Virus record (IMG/VR): IMGVR_UViG_3300034068_001182
Coordinates: 1 to 22,053 of that record
DNA: 22,053 nt
Direction: 5' to 3' (one strand)
Source of the DNA: a virus
Below are positions 1 through 6,055 of the stretch, piece by piece. The position numbers and the translations under genes are program-made. Every line of letters starts with the position of its first letter. The first letter of the stretch is position 1. Below the pieces are notes generated by a model. It saw only the letters and a program-made list of their open reading frames with translations, did not search any database and was not told where the DNA came from.

Positions 1-46
1 ACCCTATTTATTATTCTTTTTAATACCAAAACCCACATTTTTTCTG

Positions 47-75
47 TTGACTTTTCGCCAAAACCATGCGACAAT
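47..75 (+). promoter_or_regulatory. sigma-70-like promoter of the first membrane-protein gene
   Basis: TTGACT (47-52), 17 bp spacer, GACAAT (70-75). The ATG at 82 lies 6 bp after the -10, the same geometry seen for leaderless genes elsewhere in the window. Confidence 0.5.
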
Positions 76-81
76 ATGGCA

Positions 82-336
82 ATGAAATTCATCCAACTCA
101 CGATACTCGTAATCGCCGCAATCGTTGCTGTACCAATGGTTGCAGCGCTTTTTGGACTCGTTGTTATGATCCGATTGTTCTGCGAATTGTATGATGCAAT
201 CAAGTTTGATCTCTCCAATTCTAGCTCAAAAAACACAAACAATACTGCCAAAAAATCCAACATTTGGGATGCGCATGTAAAGCGTATCAATGCTAAAAAG
301 AGTGCATTGAACTGTGAAAACGACAGCGCCAAATAA
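82..336 (+). CDS. small membrane protein, unknown function
   Basis: An 84-residue protein if started at ATG 82 (86 if started at the in-frame ATG 76). I prefer 82 because the predicted -10 at 70-75 is 6 bp upstream, matching the leaderless geometry of many genes here. Residues about 4-32 form one hydrophobic segment rich in I, V, A and L, followed by a polar, Ser/Asn/Lys-rich tail, so a single-pass inner-membrane protein is likely. No family is recognised. The last codons overlap the first copy of the ACTGTGA-N12-CAAATAA repeat (312-336), whose final TAA is the stop codon. Confidence 0.6.
   Translation: MKFIQLTILVIAAIVAVPMVAALFGLVVMIRLFCELYDAIKFDLSNSSSKNTNNTAKKSNIWDAHVKRINAKKSALNCENDSAK
312..336 (+). 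repeat. bipartite repeat ACTGTGA-N12-CAAATAA, copy a
   Basis: One of seven close copies in the first 1.03 kb with exactly the same distance between the two conserved halves. This one overlaps the 3' end of the first gene, so the motif is not confined to non-coding DNA. Confidence 0.55.
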
Positions 337-595
337 AGAGTCTGCACGTTTTTCATCTATGAATTAAAACTACCCAAATATAAGCACGACAAAAAACAGC
401 ACTCAGATCGGCTGTGGAGAACCAAGTCCCAAGCGAAAGGAACTTTTTTGACAAGCTTAAATGTCTGTTTTCTTTTTCTTTTTTGGCGGTCTACTTTAGA
501 ATTCCAAATTCACTTTTGCGCAAAGCACGATCTCTACTTCCCAAAGGGCTTGACGAACTATTTACTCAGGGTTCACACCTGTTCTAAACGCAAAA

Positions 596-620
596 CTGTG
601 AAAGCGAAACTTTCAAATAA
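596..620 (+). repeat. bipartite repeat ACTGTGA-N12-CAAATAA, copy b
   Basis: The variable centre can form a hairpin, GAAAG-CGAAA-CTTTC (600-614), flanked by the two conserved halves. Confidence 0.6.
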
Positions 621-653
621 CCGACCCGACAGTATTATTGTGCTGTCGCACCA

Positions 654-662
654 TGTTATACT
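654..662 (+). promoter_or_regulatory. extended -10 element
   Basis: TGTTATACT fits an extended -10 (TGn plus TATACT). No good -35 stands 16-18 bp upstream. It would give a leader of about 55 nt for the gene at 723. Confidence 0.35.
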
Positions 663-677
663 ATATATTACACAAAA

Positions 678-702
678 CTGTGAACCATTTCCATTCAAAT
701 AA
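678..702 (+). repeat. bipartite repeat ACTGTGA-N12-CAAATAA, copy c
   Basis: Same spacing as the other copies; GAA and TTC at the edges of the variable centre can pair. Confidence 0.55.
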
Positions 703-722
703 ACAAATAAATAAAAAAAAAT

Positions 723-926
723 ATGAACAACGAAACTGTGAGCGAAATTGAAGCAAATAACGAACTTATAAATTCTGTTGTCACTGACGAGCAGATCATG
801 GCGCAAAAGGAAATGATGCGTGCGCTGTATGAATCGATGCGGCGTGGCAAGCATTACAATCAGCGGCGTACCAAGGGAGCATTCGGATCATCTAAAAACA
901 AATACAAGCCCCAAACAAATCGCTAA
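723..926 (+). CDS. small basic protein, unknown function
   Basis: A 67-residue protein. The N-terminal half is acidic and helical (E, N, I-rich); the C-terminal half from about residue 39 is strongly basic (RRGK, QRRTKG, SKNKYK), so binding to nucleic acid is possible. Upstream is a run of A with no Shine-Dalgarno. An in-frame GTG at 738 is an alternative start: it coincides with the conserved GTGA of repeat copy d (736-760), which lies inside this frame. No family is recognised. Confidence 0.5.
   Translation: MNNETVSEIEANNELINSVVTDEQIMAQKEMMRALYESMRRGKHYNQRRTKGAFGSSKNKYKPQTNR
736..760 (+). repeat. bipartite repeat ACTGTGA-N12-CAAATAA, copy d
   Basis: Lies inside the 723-926 reading frame and ends in AAC rather than AAA. 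Spacing is unchanged. Confidence 0.5.
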
Positions 927-927
927 A

Positions 928-952
928 CTGTGAGCGCGAAAGCGCCAAATAA
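928..952 (+). repeat. bipartite repeat ACTGTGA-N12-CAAATAA, copy e
   Basis: The variable centre forms GCGC-GAAA-GCGC, a stem with a GNRA-type tetraloop (934-945). It lies just after the stop of the preceding gene. Confidence 0.6.
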
Positions 953-1010
953 ACAGTGCGACATTTTGTCACACCAAACTGTGAGCGAATTAATTGCAAA
1001 TAAACTATGA
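930..1010 (+). CDS. possible 26-residue micro-ORF with GTG start
   Basis: The frame begins at the GTG of repeat copy e, runs through copy f and ends at a TGA that overlaps the ATG of the next gene (CTATGA), an arrangement typical of translational coupling. The product would be MSAKAPNK followed by 18 more residues. The start depends wholly on the repeat, so this may be chance; confidence is low. Confidence 0.2.
   Translation: MSAKAPNKQCDILSHQTVSELIANKL
979..1003 (+). repeat. bipartite repeat ACTGTGA-N12-CAAATAA, copy f
   Basis: Spacing between the halves is identical to the other copies, and a weak 4-bp stem can form in the centre. Confidence 0.55.
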
Positions 1011-1029
1011 GCAAAAAAACGCCAAATAA
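1005..1029 (+). repeat. bipartite repeat, copy g (ACTATGA variant)
   Basis: The GTG of the other copies is ATG here and serves as the probable start codon of the 1007-1153 gene. CAAATAA is retained at the invariant distance. Confidence 0.5.
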
Positions 1030-1153
1030 ATGTCGCCGCCGTACTCTTCGGCAGGAAGTCAACCGCGATCTTGCTTGCACGTTTCTTTTTCTTCTGTTTG
1101 TAGCGGTTGGTTTCTTTTTGTGTGATTACCTGCTTTCTAAGCTGCTTTGGTGA
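1007..1153 (+). CDS. small single-pass membrane protein
   Basis: A 48-residue frame. The first 22 residues are basic and polar (MSKKTPNKCRRR at the start); residues about 23-40 are hydrophobic (phenylalanine/leucine-rich, then VAVGFFL), followed by a short LLSKLLW tail. This is the layout of a single-pass membrane protein with a cytoplasmic basic N-terminus. The ATG coincides with repeat copy g. It overlaps the stop of the upstream micro-ORF by 4 bases. Function unknown. Confidence 0.5.
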   Translation: MSKKTPNKCRRRTLRQEVNRDLACTFLFLLFVAVGFFLCDYLLSKLLW

Positions 1154-1217
1154 TTTTAAATGTGTTTAAAGGTTTTTTGGCGGGGATTGTTGTCCGCATT
1201 TTTTTCCCAAATAAAAT

Positions 1218-1246
1218 TTGACGACGCGAAAAAACGGTGGTAGGCT
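1218..1246 (+). promoter_or_regulatory. sigma-70-like promoter for the AT-hook gene and ATPase
   Basis: TTGACG (1218-1223), 17 bp, TAGGCT (1241-1246). The ATG at 1257 is 10 bp after the -10, so the leader would be only a few nucleotides. Confidence 0.55.
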
Positions 1247-1256
1247 CCTCTTTGTA

Positions 1257-1499
1257 ATGAGCAACGAAGCAAACGCAAAACGTCGTGGTCGCCCAGCTGG
1301 TAGCAATTCTTTCGTCAAGATTCGTCTGTGCGATCTTGTCGCACTGATGGGCAATCAAGTAATCGTTCCAGTGTCGAAAGTGTGGATGCGTGAAAATGGT
1401 ATTGACACGGGTGAAAAGCCTGTCACTCTCTCCATCGCACCTGCCACCGAGCCGCAGGAAGAAATGCCCAAGATCGAGTTCAACATCACTTCGTTCTAA
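1257..1499 (+). CDS. small AT-hook-like DNA-binding protein
   Basis: An 80-residue protein from ATG 1257. The longer frame from TTG 1218 would start on the promoter -35, so I reject it. Near the N-terminus KRRGRPAGS matches the AT-hook core (RGRP), which binds the minor groove of AT-rich DNA. The rest (KIRLCDLVALMG and onward) is an uncharacterised small domain ending in an acidic stretch. It is followed 35 bp later by the RuvB-like ATPase, probably in the same transcript. A nucleoid or regulatory role is inference only. Confidence 0.6.
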   Translation: MSNEANAKRRGRPAGSNSFVKIRLCDLVALMGNQVIVPVSKVWMRENGIDTGEKPVTLSIAPATEPQEEMPKIEFNITSF

Positions 1500-1534
1500 G
1501 CAGTAAACAACCAACACCAACACACCAAAACATT

Positions 1535-2434
1535 ATGTTCGACAACCTCATTGGTCAGCACAGCCTCAAGAGCCGCCTCAACTTCTACTTGGAAGCTCAC
1601 GCCGCGACTGGTCTTACTCCCTTCCTTATGTTCAACGGTGCCAAGGGACTGGGCAAGACTGAGTTCGCCAAGGAATTCGCCAAGAGCCTCAAGAAGCCTC
1701 TGCTGGAAATCAACTGCGCAACCATCAAAAACAATCAGCAGTTTTTCGAGCAGATCTTCATGCCTGTCATCATGGACAACGAAATCACCATTTTGTTTGA
1801 TGAGGCTCACAACATGCCCAAGGAACTGCAACAGGTTTTCCTTACTGTTTTCAACGTGGAAAGCGCACGACGCAAGCAGGTTTCTTGGCGCGAATCCACT
1901 TTCGAATTCAACTTCGAAAAGCAAACTTACATCTTTGCGACTACTGAACTCGACAAGATCTTTCCTCCTCTCAAAGATCGCTTTACCGTGGTAGACTTCA
2001 AGCCCTACAGCGAAATCGAGCTTGGATCGATCATTCAAAAGCGTTTGGACTGGGTGGAGTTCGAAGATGGACTGGTCGCAGAGATCGCAGAAACTGTTCG
2101 TGGCAATGCCCGCGATGCAGTCAAGCGAACCAAAGAAATTGAAATGTATTGCGAGGCTAAGAACATTGCCAAGTTCACTCGCACCGCATGGAATGAATTG
2201 CGCGGCCTTGTCGGCATCAACGTTCACGGACTTAACAACACGGAAATGGAAGTGCTTTCCATTCTCAAGGAACGTGGCGACTGCACGCTGGGTATGCTGA
2301 GTGCTGCTACTGGTATGTCTCGCACTGCCATTCAGCGCGACATCGAAACCTACCTGCTGCGCAAGGCATTGATCAAGATCGAGGGAACTCGCAAGATCAC
2401 CAATGCGGGCATCCGAGTTTTGGCCAAGGTGTGA
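1535..2434 (+). CDS. RuvB-like AAA+ ATPase
   Basis: A 299-residue protein. Walker A is G35-A-K-G-L-G-K-T42, Walker B is ILFDE (86-90), sensor 1 is around TT136-137, a candidate arginine finger is R149 in LKDRF, and sensor 2 is R193 in GNARDA. A C-terminal winged-helix domain covers about 234-299. The order, the IGQ start and the GLGKT and DRF signatures match RuvB, the Holliday-junction branch-migration motor, which is slightly longer (about 330-350). I see no RuvA or RuvC homologue in the window, although a structure-specific nuclease lies at 19973. A clamp-loader-like role cannot be excluded. The leader is CA-rich with no Shine-Dalgarno. Confidence 0.8.
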   Translation: MFDNLIGQHSLKSRLNFYLEAHAATGLTPFLMFNGAKGLGKTEFAKEFAKSLKKPLLEINCATIKNNQQFFEQIFMPVIMDNEITILFDEAHNMPKELQQVFLTVFNVESARRKQVSWRESTFEFNFEKQTYIFATTELDKIFPPLKDRFTVVDFKPYSEIELGSIIQKRLDWVEFEDGLVAEIAETVRGNARDAVKRTKEIEMYCEAKNIAKFTRTAWNELRGLVGINVHGLNNTEMEVLSILKERGDCTLGMLSAATGMSRTAIQRDIETYLLRKALIKIEGTRKITNAGIRVLAKV

Positions 2435-2446
2435 GGTGTGAAGGTG

Positions 2447-2476
2447 GGCGGGGTGGAGAAATCTGCCCCGCCTTTT
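2447..2476 (+). terminator. intrinsic terminator after the RuvB-like gene
   Basis: GGCGGGG (2447-2453) pairs with CCCCGCC (2466-2472) around a 12-nt loop and is followed by TTTT. It lies 13 bp past the stop codon. Confidence 0.7.
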
Positions 2477-2517
2477 CTCTTGACGAAAACCGCTCCAACA
2501 ACTAATTTATCCCTGAC

Positions 2518-2928
2518 ATGAATCCTCTACACTACATCGTTTCCAACAACGGATTTGGCGTTGCCATCGGCATCGTCGGCAACAAGCGACAAGCACTCGA
2601 AGATGCTACTCTAGCCGAAAATATCTTTGGTAGCAATCATTCTGATCATCTGTTTACTCATCTGCTTTACATGAGCAGCGTCGAGCAGTTTAAAAAGTTT
2701 CTTATTCTCAAGGAATACTTCTCTGTGTGGGATGAACATTTCGGCAGGAATAAGGTTGCAGGTCGCCGCGATTCAGGTATGGTGATGCAGTTCACCCGCC
2801 GCGCAATCAAGCGCACCCGCCTCATCATGGAATCCCGCGTCAAGTTCGAAAACTTCATGCAGCAGATCAGCTCACGAAACAACGAATACAATATCGGTGG
2901 TTATCAAGACGAAGCGGGCGAAGAGTAA
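2518..2928 (+). CDS. conserved-looking protein of unknown function
   Basis: A 136-residue soluble protein. The N-terminal part (HYIVSNNGFGVAIG) looks like beta strands; the middle and C-terminal parts are helical and rich in R, K, F and E, ending in an acidic tail (QDEAGEE). No catalytic motif or zinc site is visible. It follows the terminator, but no clear promoter was found in the 40 bp between them. It is followed 25 bp later by the 2954 gene, with an A-rich leader and no Shine-Dalgarno. Confidence 0.6.
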   Translation: MNPLHYIVSNNGFGVAIGIVGNKRQALEDATLAENIFGSNHSDHLFTHLLYMSSVEQFKKFLILKEYFSVWDEHFGRNKVAGRRDSGMVMQFTRRAIKRTRLIMESRVKFENFMQQISSRNNEYNIGGYQDEAGEE

Positions 2929-2953
2929 TCATTAAACAACAATAAAAAACAAT

Positions 2954-3343
2954 ATGACTCAAGAACAGATCGTTCGTGAAACCGTTGCATTCTACACTTC
3001 CAAGAATCGTGCAGCGGTTGAAAGTGTACGTCCAGACAACGGATGCACTTCTACTCAGTGTCTTTATCTCACTGACGAAGGCAAAATGTGCGCAGTGGGT
3101 CGTTGCATGACCAAGAAGGGATTGGAGCGCGTTCTTGTATCGCACCCTAAATCAAGCACTCATGATCTAGACGACGCATTCGATGGAATCGATAAGCTTC
3201 TCAAGAAGAAGTATCATGGACAAAACATTTCGTTTTGGGCTAATCTCCAACGTCTTCACGACAATAAGAATTGGTGGGACGAAAACGGTATCACTGAAAA
3301 TGGCAAAGCAGAAGTTCGTTATCTGTTTAAAATCGAACTCTAA
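2954..3343 (+). CDS. small phage protein, CAVGRCMT family, paralogue 1
   Basis: A 129-residue protein. Recognisable parts in order: ETVAFY and SKNR (about residues 8-18), CAVGRCMT in the middle, then SFW, LQRLHD, WWDENGIT and GK. A second protein in the window (4996-5376, opposite strand) has the same ladder (ETVSFY, SKNR, CAVGRCMT, SFW, LQLLHD, WDESGIT, GK), so the two are paralogues. Three cysteines recur (two in CAVGRC and one upstream), compatible with a metal or redox site, but no function is known. The start is clear, after an A-rich leader. Confidence 0.65.
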   Translation: MTQEQIVRETVAFYTSKNRAAVESVRPDNGCTSTQCLYLTDEGKMCAVGRCMTKKGLERVLVSHPKSSTHDLDDAFDGIDKLLKKKYHGQNISFWANLQRLHDNKNWWDENGITENGKAEVRYLFKIEL

Positions 3344-3399
3344 ACAACCGAGCTTGGCACCTCACTAAACTGCCAAACATTTCTTGCTTAATAATCAAC

Positions 3400-3555
3400 A
3401 TGATCACTATCATTCACTGGAACGACGGCGGGGTAAATAAGTTTATCAAGGGAGATCCTAACATCCAAGACTTTATTGTTTGGAAGAAAGAAAAGAATCC
3501 CACGCTGCGAATCGTTTGTCGGTATAATATCAACCGTGAACACTGCAACTGCTAA
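3400..3555 (+). CDS. 51-residue protein, unknown
   Basis: The frame starts at ATG 3400 and ends at TAA 3553. The product has a beta-like N-terminus (MITIIHWNDGG), a central VWKKEKNP stretch and a Cys-rich end (HCNC). It is the last plus-strand gene before the strand switch. No family recognised; support is a clean frame in an otherwise empty stretch and an AT-rich leader. Confidence 0.45.
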   Translation: MITIIHWNDGGVNKFIKGDPNIQDFIVWKKEKNPTLRIVCRYNINREHCNC

Positions 3556-3579
3556 TAAGTAAAATGCTAAATAATAAAT

Positions 3580-3604
3580 TTGTAAATAAATAAACGCCAA
3601 ATAA
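3580..3604 (+). repeat. divergent bipartite repeat (TGTAAAT ... CAAATAA), copy h
   Basis: TTGTAAAT then CGCCAAATAAG with the same phase as copies a-g (G of GT to C of CAAATAA = 16 bp). The first half is TTTGTAA rather than ACTGTGA. Confidence 0.4.
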
Positions 3605-3610
3605 GGGTAT

Positions 3611-3625
3611 GGGGGTAGATCCCCC
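3611..3625. repeat. short hairpin at the strand switch
   Basis: GGGGG-TAGAT-CCCCC. It sits between convergent gene ends (3555 and 3749) directly before R1. There is no T-tract on either side, so it is not a standard intrinsic terminator, although it may help stop convergent transcription. Confidence 0.4.
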
Positions 3626-3739
3626 AACCCATTGAGCATCAACGACTTACAACGATGAGTCGTAAGTGACTGAGTGTCAAGGACTTACGCCGATGGGGCC
3701 CCCCGCCTCGACGTAAGTCGTTGGCGCTCAACGACTTAC
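3625..3739. repeat. R1 compound dyad element
   Basis: A degenerate dyad (about 3625-3650), then dyads at 3662-3688 and 3713-3739 starting 51 bp apart, with GGGGCCCC at 3695-3702 between them. The core is in the GGGGCCCCCC orientation. It lies between the convergent 3400-3555 and 3749-4030 genes, so here it cannot be a gene promoter region. Confidence 0.85.
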
Positions 3740-3748
3740 GCAGAAGGC

Positions 3749-4030
3749 TCAGAAGGGGATATCGTCCTCGAAAGTCAAGACAATTTCTGCGGGAGGATCG
3801 GGGAGATATTCCTTGACAGGCTCCTCCATTTCATAGCGACCATCATCGTCCTCTGGATGCCTACCTGGTTTCCCCATATAAAATGGATTTTTAACCCATA
3901 CATCCCAGCTTGTCAAGATCCATTCATGATCGGGATTCTCTTGCCCAAAAATGAAACGCTGTTCTTCCATTGCTTCTTGAATAGGGCTTCCGCCGTAGGT
4001 TGGCGGATCGTAAAGATCGTGGTGTATCAT
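3749..4030 (-). CDS. acidic protein of unknown function
   Basis: A 93-residue protein rich in D, E, P and aromatic residues (YDPPTYGGSP near the N-terminus, TFEDDIPF at the end). Its ATG overlaps the TGA of the upstream gene (ATGA at 4027-4030), so the two are probably translationally coupled. No domain is recognised; strong negative charge raises the possibility of a DNA-mimic or inhibitor, but this is speculation. Confidence 0.6.
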   Translation of the reverse strand: MIHHDLYDPPTYGGSPIQEAMEEQRFIFGQENPDHEWILTSWDVWVKNPFYMGKPGRHPEDDDGRYEMEEPVKEYLPDPPAEIVLTFEDDIPF

Positions 4031-4284
4031 AGAATTGTGGCAGTTGAGGTGGTTCCGTTGATTGGTCCAGTGAAAAACGCTTTATTGTCATCAGAGTTCC
4101 ACCCGACAAAAGTAAACTTGCGACCTTCGAAAAGCAAGACTTTTTTAGTCAGCTTCTTCACATCGCCCCATCCTTCTGGACAGTCAACGGTCAAGAACTC
4201 CCGACCAATAGAAGCACGATAGGAATGCAAGACGGGAATTTCGTTGGGTAGGATCTGCGCTTTCATTACGGCAAGAGATTGCAT
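4027..4284 (-). CDS. small conserved phage protein, unknown
   Basis: An 85-residue protein from ATG 4284 (an alternative ATG is at 4266). A longer frame reads back through R2 and is rejected. Visible features are CPEGWGDVKKLTKKVLLFEGR and FVGWNSDDNKAFF, a mixed alpha/beta pattern I recall among hypothetical proteins of large phages, without function. The tail is Thr/Ser-rich. Overlaps the next gene by ATGA. Confidence 0.55.
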   Translation of the reverse strand: MQSLAVMKAQILPNEIPVLHSYRASIGREFLTVDCPEGWGDVKKLTKKVLLFEGRKFTFVGWNSDDNKAFFTGPINGTTSTATIL

Positions 4285-4331
4285 GATTTCGGGCGCAATG
4301 TAAAGAGAAAAATAAATTATTTTTTTGCTTC

Positions 4332-4409
4332 GTAACTTGTTGACACTCAAGGACTTACGCGGACGAGGGGGGCCCCATATCCGTAACTCGTTGACCCTCA
4401 ACGAGTTAC
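4332..4409. repeat. R2 compound dyad element
   Basis: Dyads at 4332-4358 and 4383-4409 (51 bp start to start) with GGGGGGCCCC between. It lies between the stop of the 4422-4673 gene and the leader of the 4027-4284 gene. The second dyad is a perfect palindrome apart from its 3-bp centre. Confidence 0.9.
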
Positions 4410-4421
4410 AGACACCTTATC

Positions 4422-4673
4422 TTATCGCATTCTGGATGAGTGGGCATACTTAGAATAGTTCCCACACTTATCTTCCCAGCGCAGAAGATCTCGACAAGCT
4501 GCACCAATGTGTTGTTTACCAATACAGCGATTCTCTGCGTTAAGTTCACCGTTTGTATACACACGGCAACCATACACACCCTTGCCCAAGTATGTAACTT
4601 TGATGGAGTGTTCAACACAACCCATCATCATTCTACGAGGATTAAAAACAGTCCAAAAATTATATGTTTTCAT
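4422..4673 (-). CDS. Cys-rich small protein, unknown
   Basis: An 83-residue protein from ATG 4673, one base after the stop of the upstream gene (TAAAATG). A longer frame from 4727 overlaps that gene and is rejected. It carries several cysteines (GCVEHS, YGCRVYT, RCIG, ACRD, DKCGN) and a basic tail, and looks like a short beta-sheet followed by a helix. The ACRDLL and DKCGNYSK ending resembles small hypothetical proteins in other phages. Probably the third gene of an operon with 4996-5376 and 4675-4983. Confidence 0.55.
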   Translation of the reverse strand: MKTYNFWTVFNPRRMMMGCVEHSIKVTYLGKGVYGCRVYTNGELNAENRCIGKQHIGAACRDLLRWEDKCGNYSKYAHSSRMR

Positions 4674-4674
4674 T

Positions 4675-4983
4675 TTATTGCACGCTCCAGTCTGTTTCCA
4701 ACATACGCAGTTCGAAGATATCGACACCGATCTTTCGAGCTATAAGTTCTTCGTGATCCATCATAGCACAAGTAGGATCACCCGCGCCAACATAAGAATC
4801 ACAGTAGTCTTGGATTTGTTCTTTCCTGCTTGACTTTAAACAAGCTTTCTTATCCGAAAACTTACGATTGTTTTCGCAGTAAGGACATCCACCATGTGGG
4901 CGGCAGCTATGGTCAAAAGCTTGTGAACCAAAGTAGTTCTTACGCTTTTCCTTATTGTGCTTGATTGCTTTTTCGAGGCTCAT
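4675..4983 (-). CDS. small Cys/His-rich protein, possible zinc-binding
   Basis: A 102-residue protein. Basic N-terminus (EKAIKHNKEKRKNY), then CRPHGGCPYCENNR with closely spaced C and H that could bind zinc, then a helical acidic C-terminus with two further Cys. I recall similar basic-plus-HGGC-x2-C proteins in unrelated phages, always unannotated. It starts 12 bp after the stop of the 4996-5376 gene, with an A-rich leader. Function unknown; binding nucleic acid would fit the charge. Confidence 0.6.
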   Translation of the reverse strand: MSLEKAIKHNKEKRKNYFGSQAFDHSCRPHGGCPYCENNRKFSDKKACLKSSRKEQIQDYCDSYVGAGDPTCAMMDHEELIARKIGVDIFELRMLETDWSVQ

Positions 4984-4995
4984 GATTTTATTATT

Positions 4996-5376
4996 TTATA
5001 GAGTAACTCCGAAATCACGCTCCACACTGACCTTACCATAATCTGTAATCCCAGATTCATCCCAGCATGGAGGAGTATCATGTAACAATTGAAGCTCTTT
5101 CCAAAAACTCAAGGAAGCACCTTGATACTTTTCTTGAAGAAGGGAATCAATATTGACCTTCATATTGATAACAATAACATCAGCTCCTCCATCATTTGGA
5201 AATGTGTTGGCAATTTTAATACCTTCGTCGGTCATACAACGACCGACAGCACAACGGTTGCCATCTGATCCTTCATAAACACAGTTGCCAGAGTCTTCAT
5301 CATAACCACGATTTTTTGAGTTATAGAAGCTGACGGTTTCCAGTAGGATTTCTTTTTCTTTTTGGGTGATTGTCAT
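4996..5376 (-). CDS. small phage protein, CAVGRCMT family, paralogue 2
   Basis: A 126-residue paralogue of the 2954-3343 product: ETVSFYNSKNR near residue 14, CAVGRCMT, then SFWKELQLLHD, CWDESGIT and GK in the same order. The pair sits on opposite strands about 2 kb apart. The -10-like TATACT (5383-5388) lies 6 bp before the ATG, the leaderless geometry seen for other genes here; the -35 is weak. First gene of an apparent three-gene operon. Confidence 0.65.
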   Translation of the reverse strand: MTITQKEKEILLETVSFYNSKNRGYDEDSGNCVYEGSDGNRCAVGRCMTDEGIKIANTFPNDGGADVIVINMKVNIDSLLQEKYQGASLSFWKELQLLHDTPPCWDESGITDYGKVSVERDFGVTL

Positions 5377-5382
5377 GTGTGT

Positions 5383-5388
5383 AGTATA
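5383..5388 (-). promoter_or_regulatory. -10 element, leaderless geometry
   Basis: TATACT on the minus strand, 6 bp before ATG 5376. A weak TTCTGA is 18 bp upstream. Confidence 0.45.
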
Positions 5389-5406
5389 GTTTAACGTTTT
5401 ATTGAT

Positions 5407-5784
5407 TCAGAATTGAACACCCTTGAATTCAGGGATTAGAGCGATCACTTTACCATCGACGATAGTTACATACTTAGCATAGTCCAAAGGCTTACCTTCT
5501 GACTTAACCATAAAGTTAGGTCCAGTATAAGGGTTGTAGCTAACTTCGTCACGATAAACAAAAGACTTGGGAATGAAAGGCCAACGCTCGCCCAAGATGA
5601 ACGCATGAACATTCTTGCGCATTCCTTTCAAGACTCTTTGCCGCCCTGCTTCACTGACCTTGAAAGTCGCATTGCGAAGATAGATGTCTTTTGTGTATTC
5701 CACAACCTTCCACGATCCATTGACCTTCTCTTGCACGGAAAAGAGTTTCTTGCGGAAGTGGTAGTAGATTCGGACTTGTTTCAT
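5407..5784 (-). CDS. small conserved phage protein, unknown
   Basis: A 125-residue protein with a basic beta-rich N-terminus (VRIYYHFRKKLFSVQ), a central SEAGRQRVL and RKNVHAFILGE, then an aromatic-rich C-terminus. The EAGR..VL..RKNVHA signature recurs in hypothetical proteins of many unrelated tailed phages; no function has been assigned that I know of. It has its own promoter with the start codon 9 bp after the -10, so the mRNA leader would be only a few nucleotides. Confidence 0.65.
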   Translation of the reverse strand: MKQVRIYYHFRKKLFSVQEKVNGSWKVVEYTKDIYLRNATFKVSEAGRQRVLKGMRKNVHAFILGERWPFIPKSFVYRDEVSYNPYTGPNFMVKSEGKPLDYAKYVTIVDGKVIALIPEFKGVQF

Positions 5785-5793
5785 GGCAGGGAG

Positions 5794-5822
5794 AGAATGG
5801 CTTAGAACGGGGCAGCTTGCAA
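5794..5822 (-). promoter_or_regulatory. promoter of the 5407-5784 gene
   Basis: TTGCAA (5817-5822), 17 bp, CATTCT (5794-5799), then 9 bp to the ATG. Confidence 0.6.
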
Positions 5823-5852
5823 GCTTTTAGTTGTATTTTCTCACGAAAAAAA

Positions 5853-5881
5853 GACTGTGCATTTTCTGCTTTCTGCTTGAC
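5853..5881. repeat. conserved GCATTTTCTGCTT box, copy 1
   Basis: One of ten copies of a box (plus-strand pattern CTSCGCATTTYTTGCTT then GCTTGAC) between a minus-strand gene promoter and an R element or the strand-divergence zone. Its TTGAC end doubles as the -35 of a plus-strand promoter into R3. Confidence 0.6.
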
Positions 5882-5904
5882 GCGGATGGTTTTTGCGGTA
5901 GAGA
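5877..5904 (+). promoter_or_regulatory. promoter directed into R3
   Basis: TTGACG, 16 bp, TAGAGA; the first R3 dyad begins exactly 10 bp later. Confidence 0.55.
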
Positions 5905-5914
5905 GAGCGTCTTC

Positions 5915-6046
5915 ATAACTCGTTGAGCATCAACGACTTACACCGAGGCGGGGGGCCCCATGTCCGTAACTCGTTGATAATCAACGACTTACGTCAGAGG
6001 ATTTTTTTCTTGCATCTTCGCAACTCGTTGACCCTCAACGAGTTGC
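5915..6046. repeat. R3 compound dyad element (three dyads)
   Basis: Dyads at 5915-5941, 5966-5992 and 6020-6046; GGGGGGCCCC between the first two, which start 51 bp apart. The third dyad has GCAAC/GTTGC ends in place of GTAAC/GTTAC, a paired change that keeps the palindrome. The element fills the space between the stop of the 6056-6268 gene and the promoter region of the 5407-5784 gene. Confidence 0.9.
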
Positions 6047-6055
6047 GCCTATTCC

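Larger units (their letters stand above)
337..722 (+). other. 386-bp leader region without a convincing gene
   Basis: Holds two copies of the bipartite repeat (596-620 and 678-702) and an extended -10-like TGTTATACT at 654-662. An 84-codon reading frame opens at TTG 448, but the TTGACA there is more likely a promoter -35 than a start, and the product resembles no family. Micro-frames starting at the GTG of each repeat exist (for example GTG 598, 34 codons) but have no independent support. I see no other gene. Confidence 0.5.

Noticed and set aside
448-702. 84-codon frame from TTG 448
   Set aside because: The TTG is part of a TTGACA -35-like sequence, the product is atypical, and the frame crosses two bipartite repeats and an extended -10.
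1496-2227. 243-codon minus-strand reading frame
   Set aside because: Antisense shadow of the RuvB-like ATPase, which has clear Walker motifs on the plus strand.
4422-4745. Plus-strand frames opposite the Cys-rich genes
   Set aside because: They are antisense to a compact operon with small gaps and matched starts, and show no domain.
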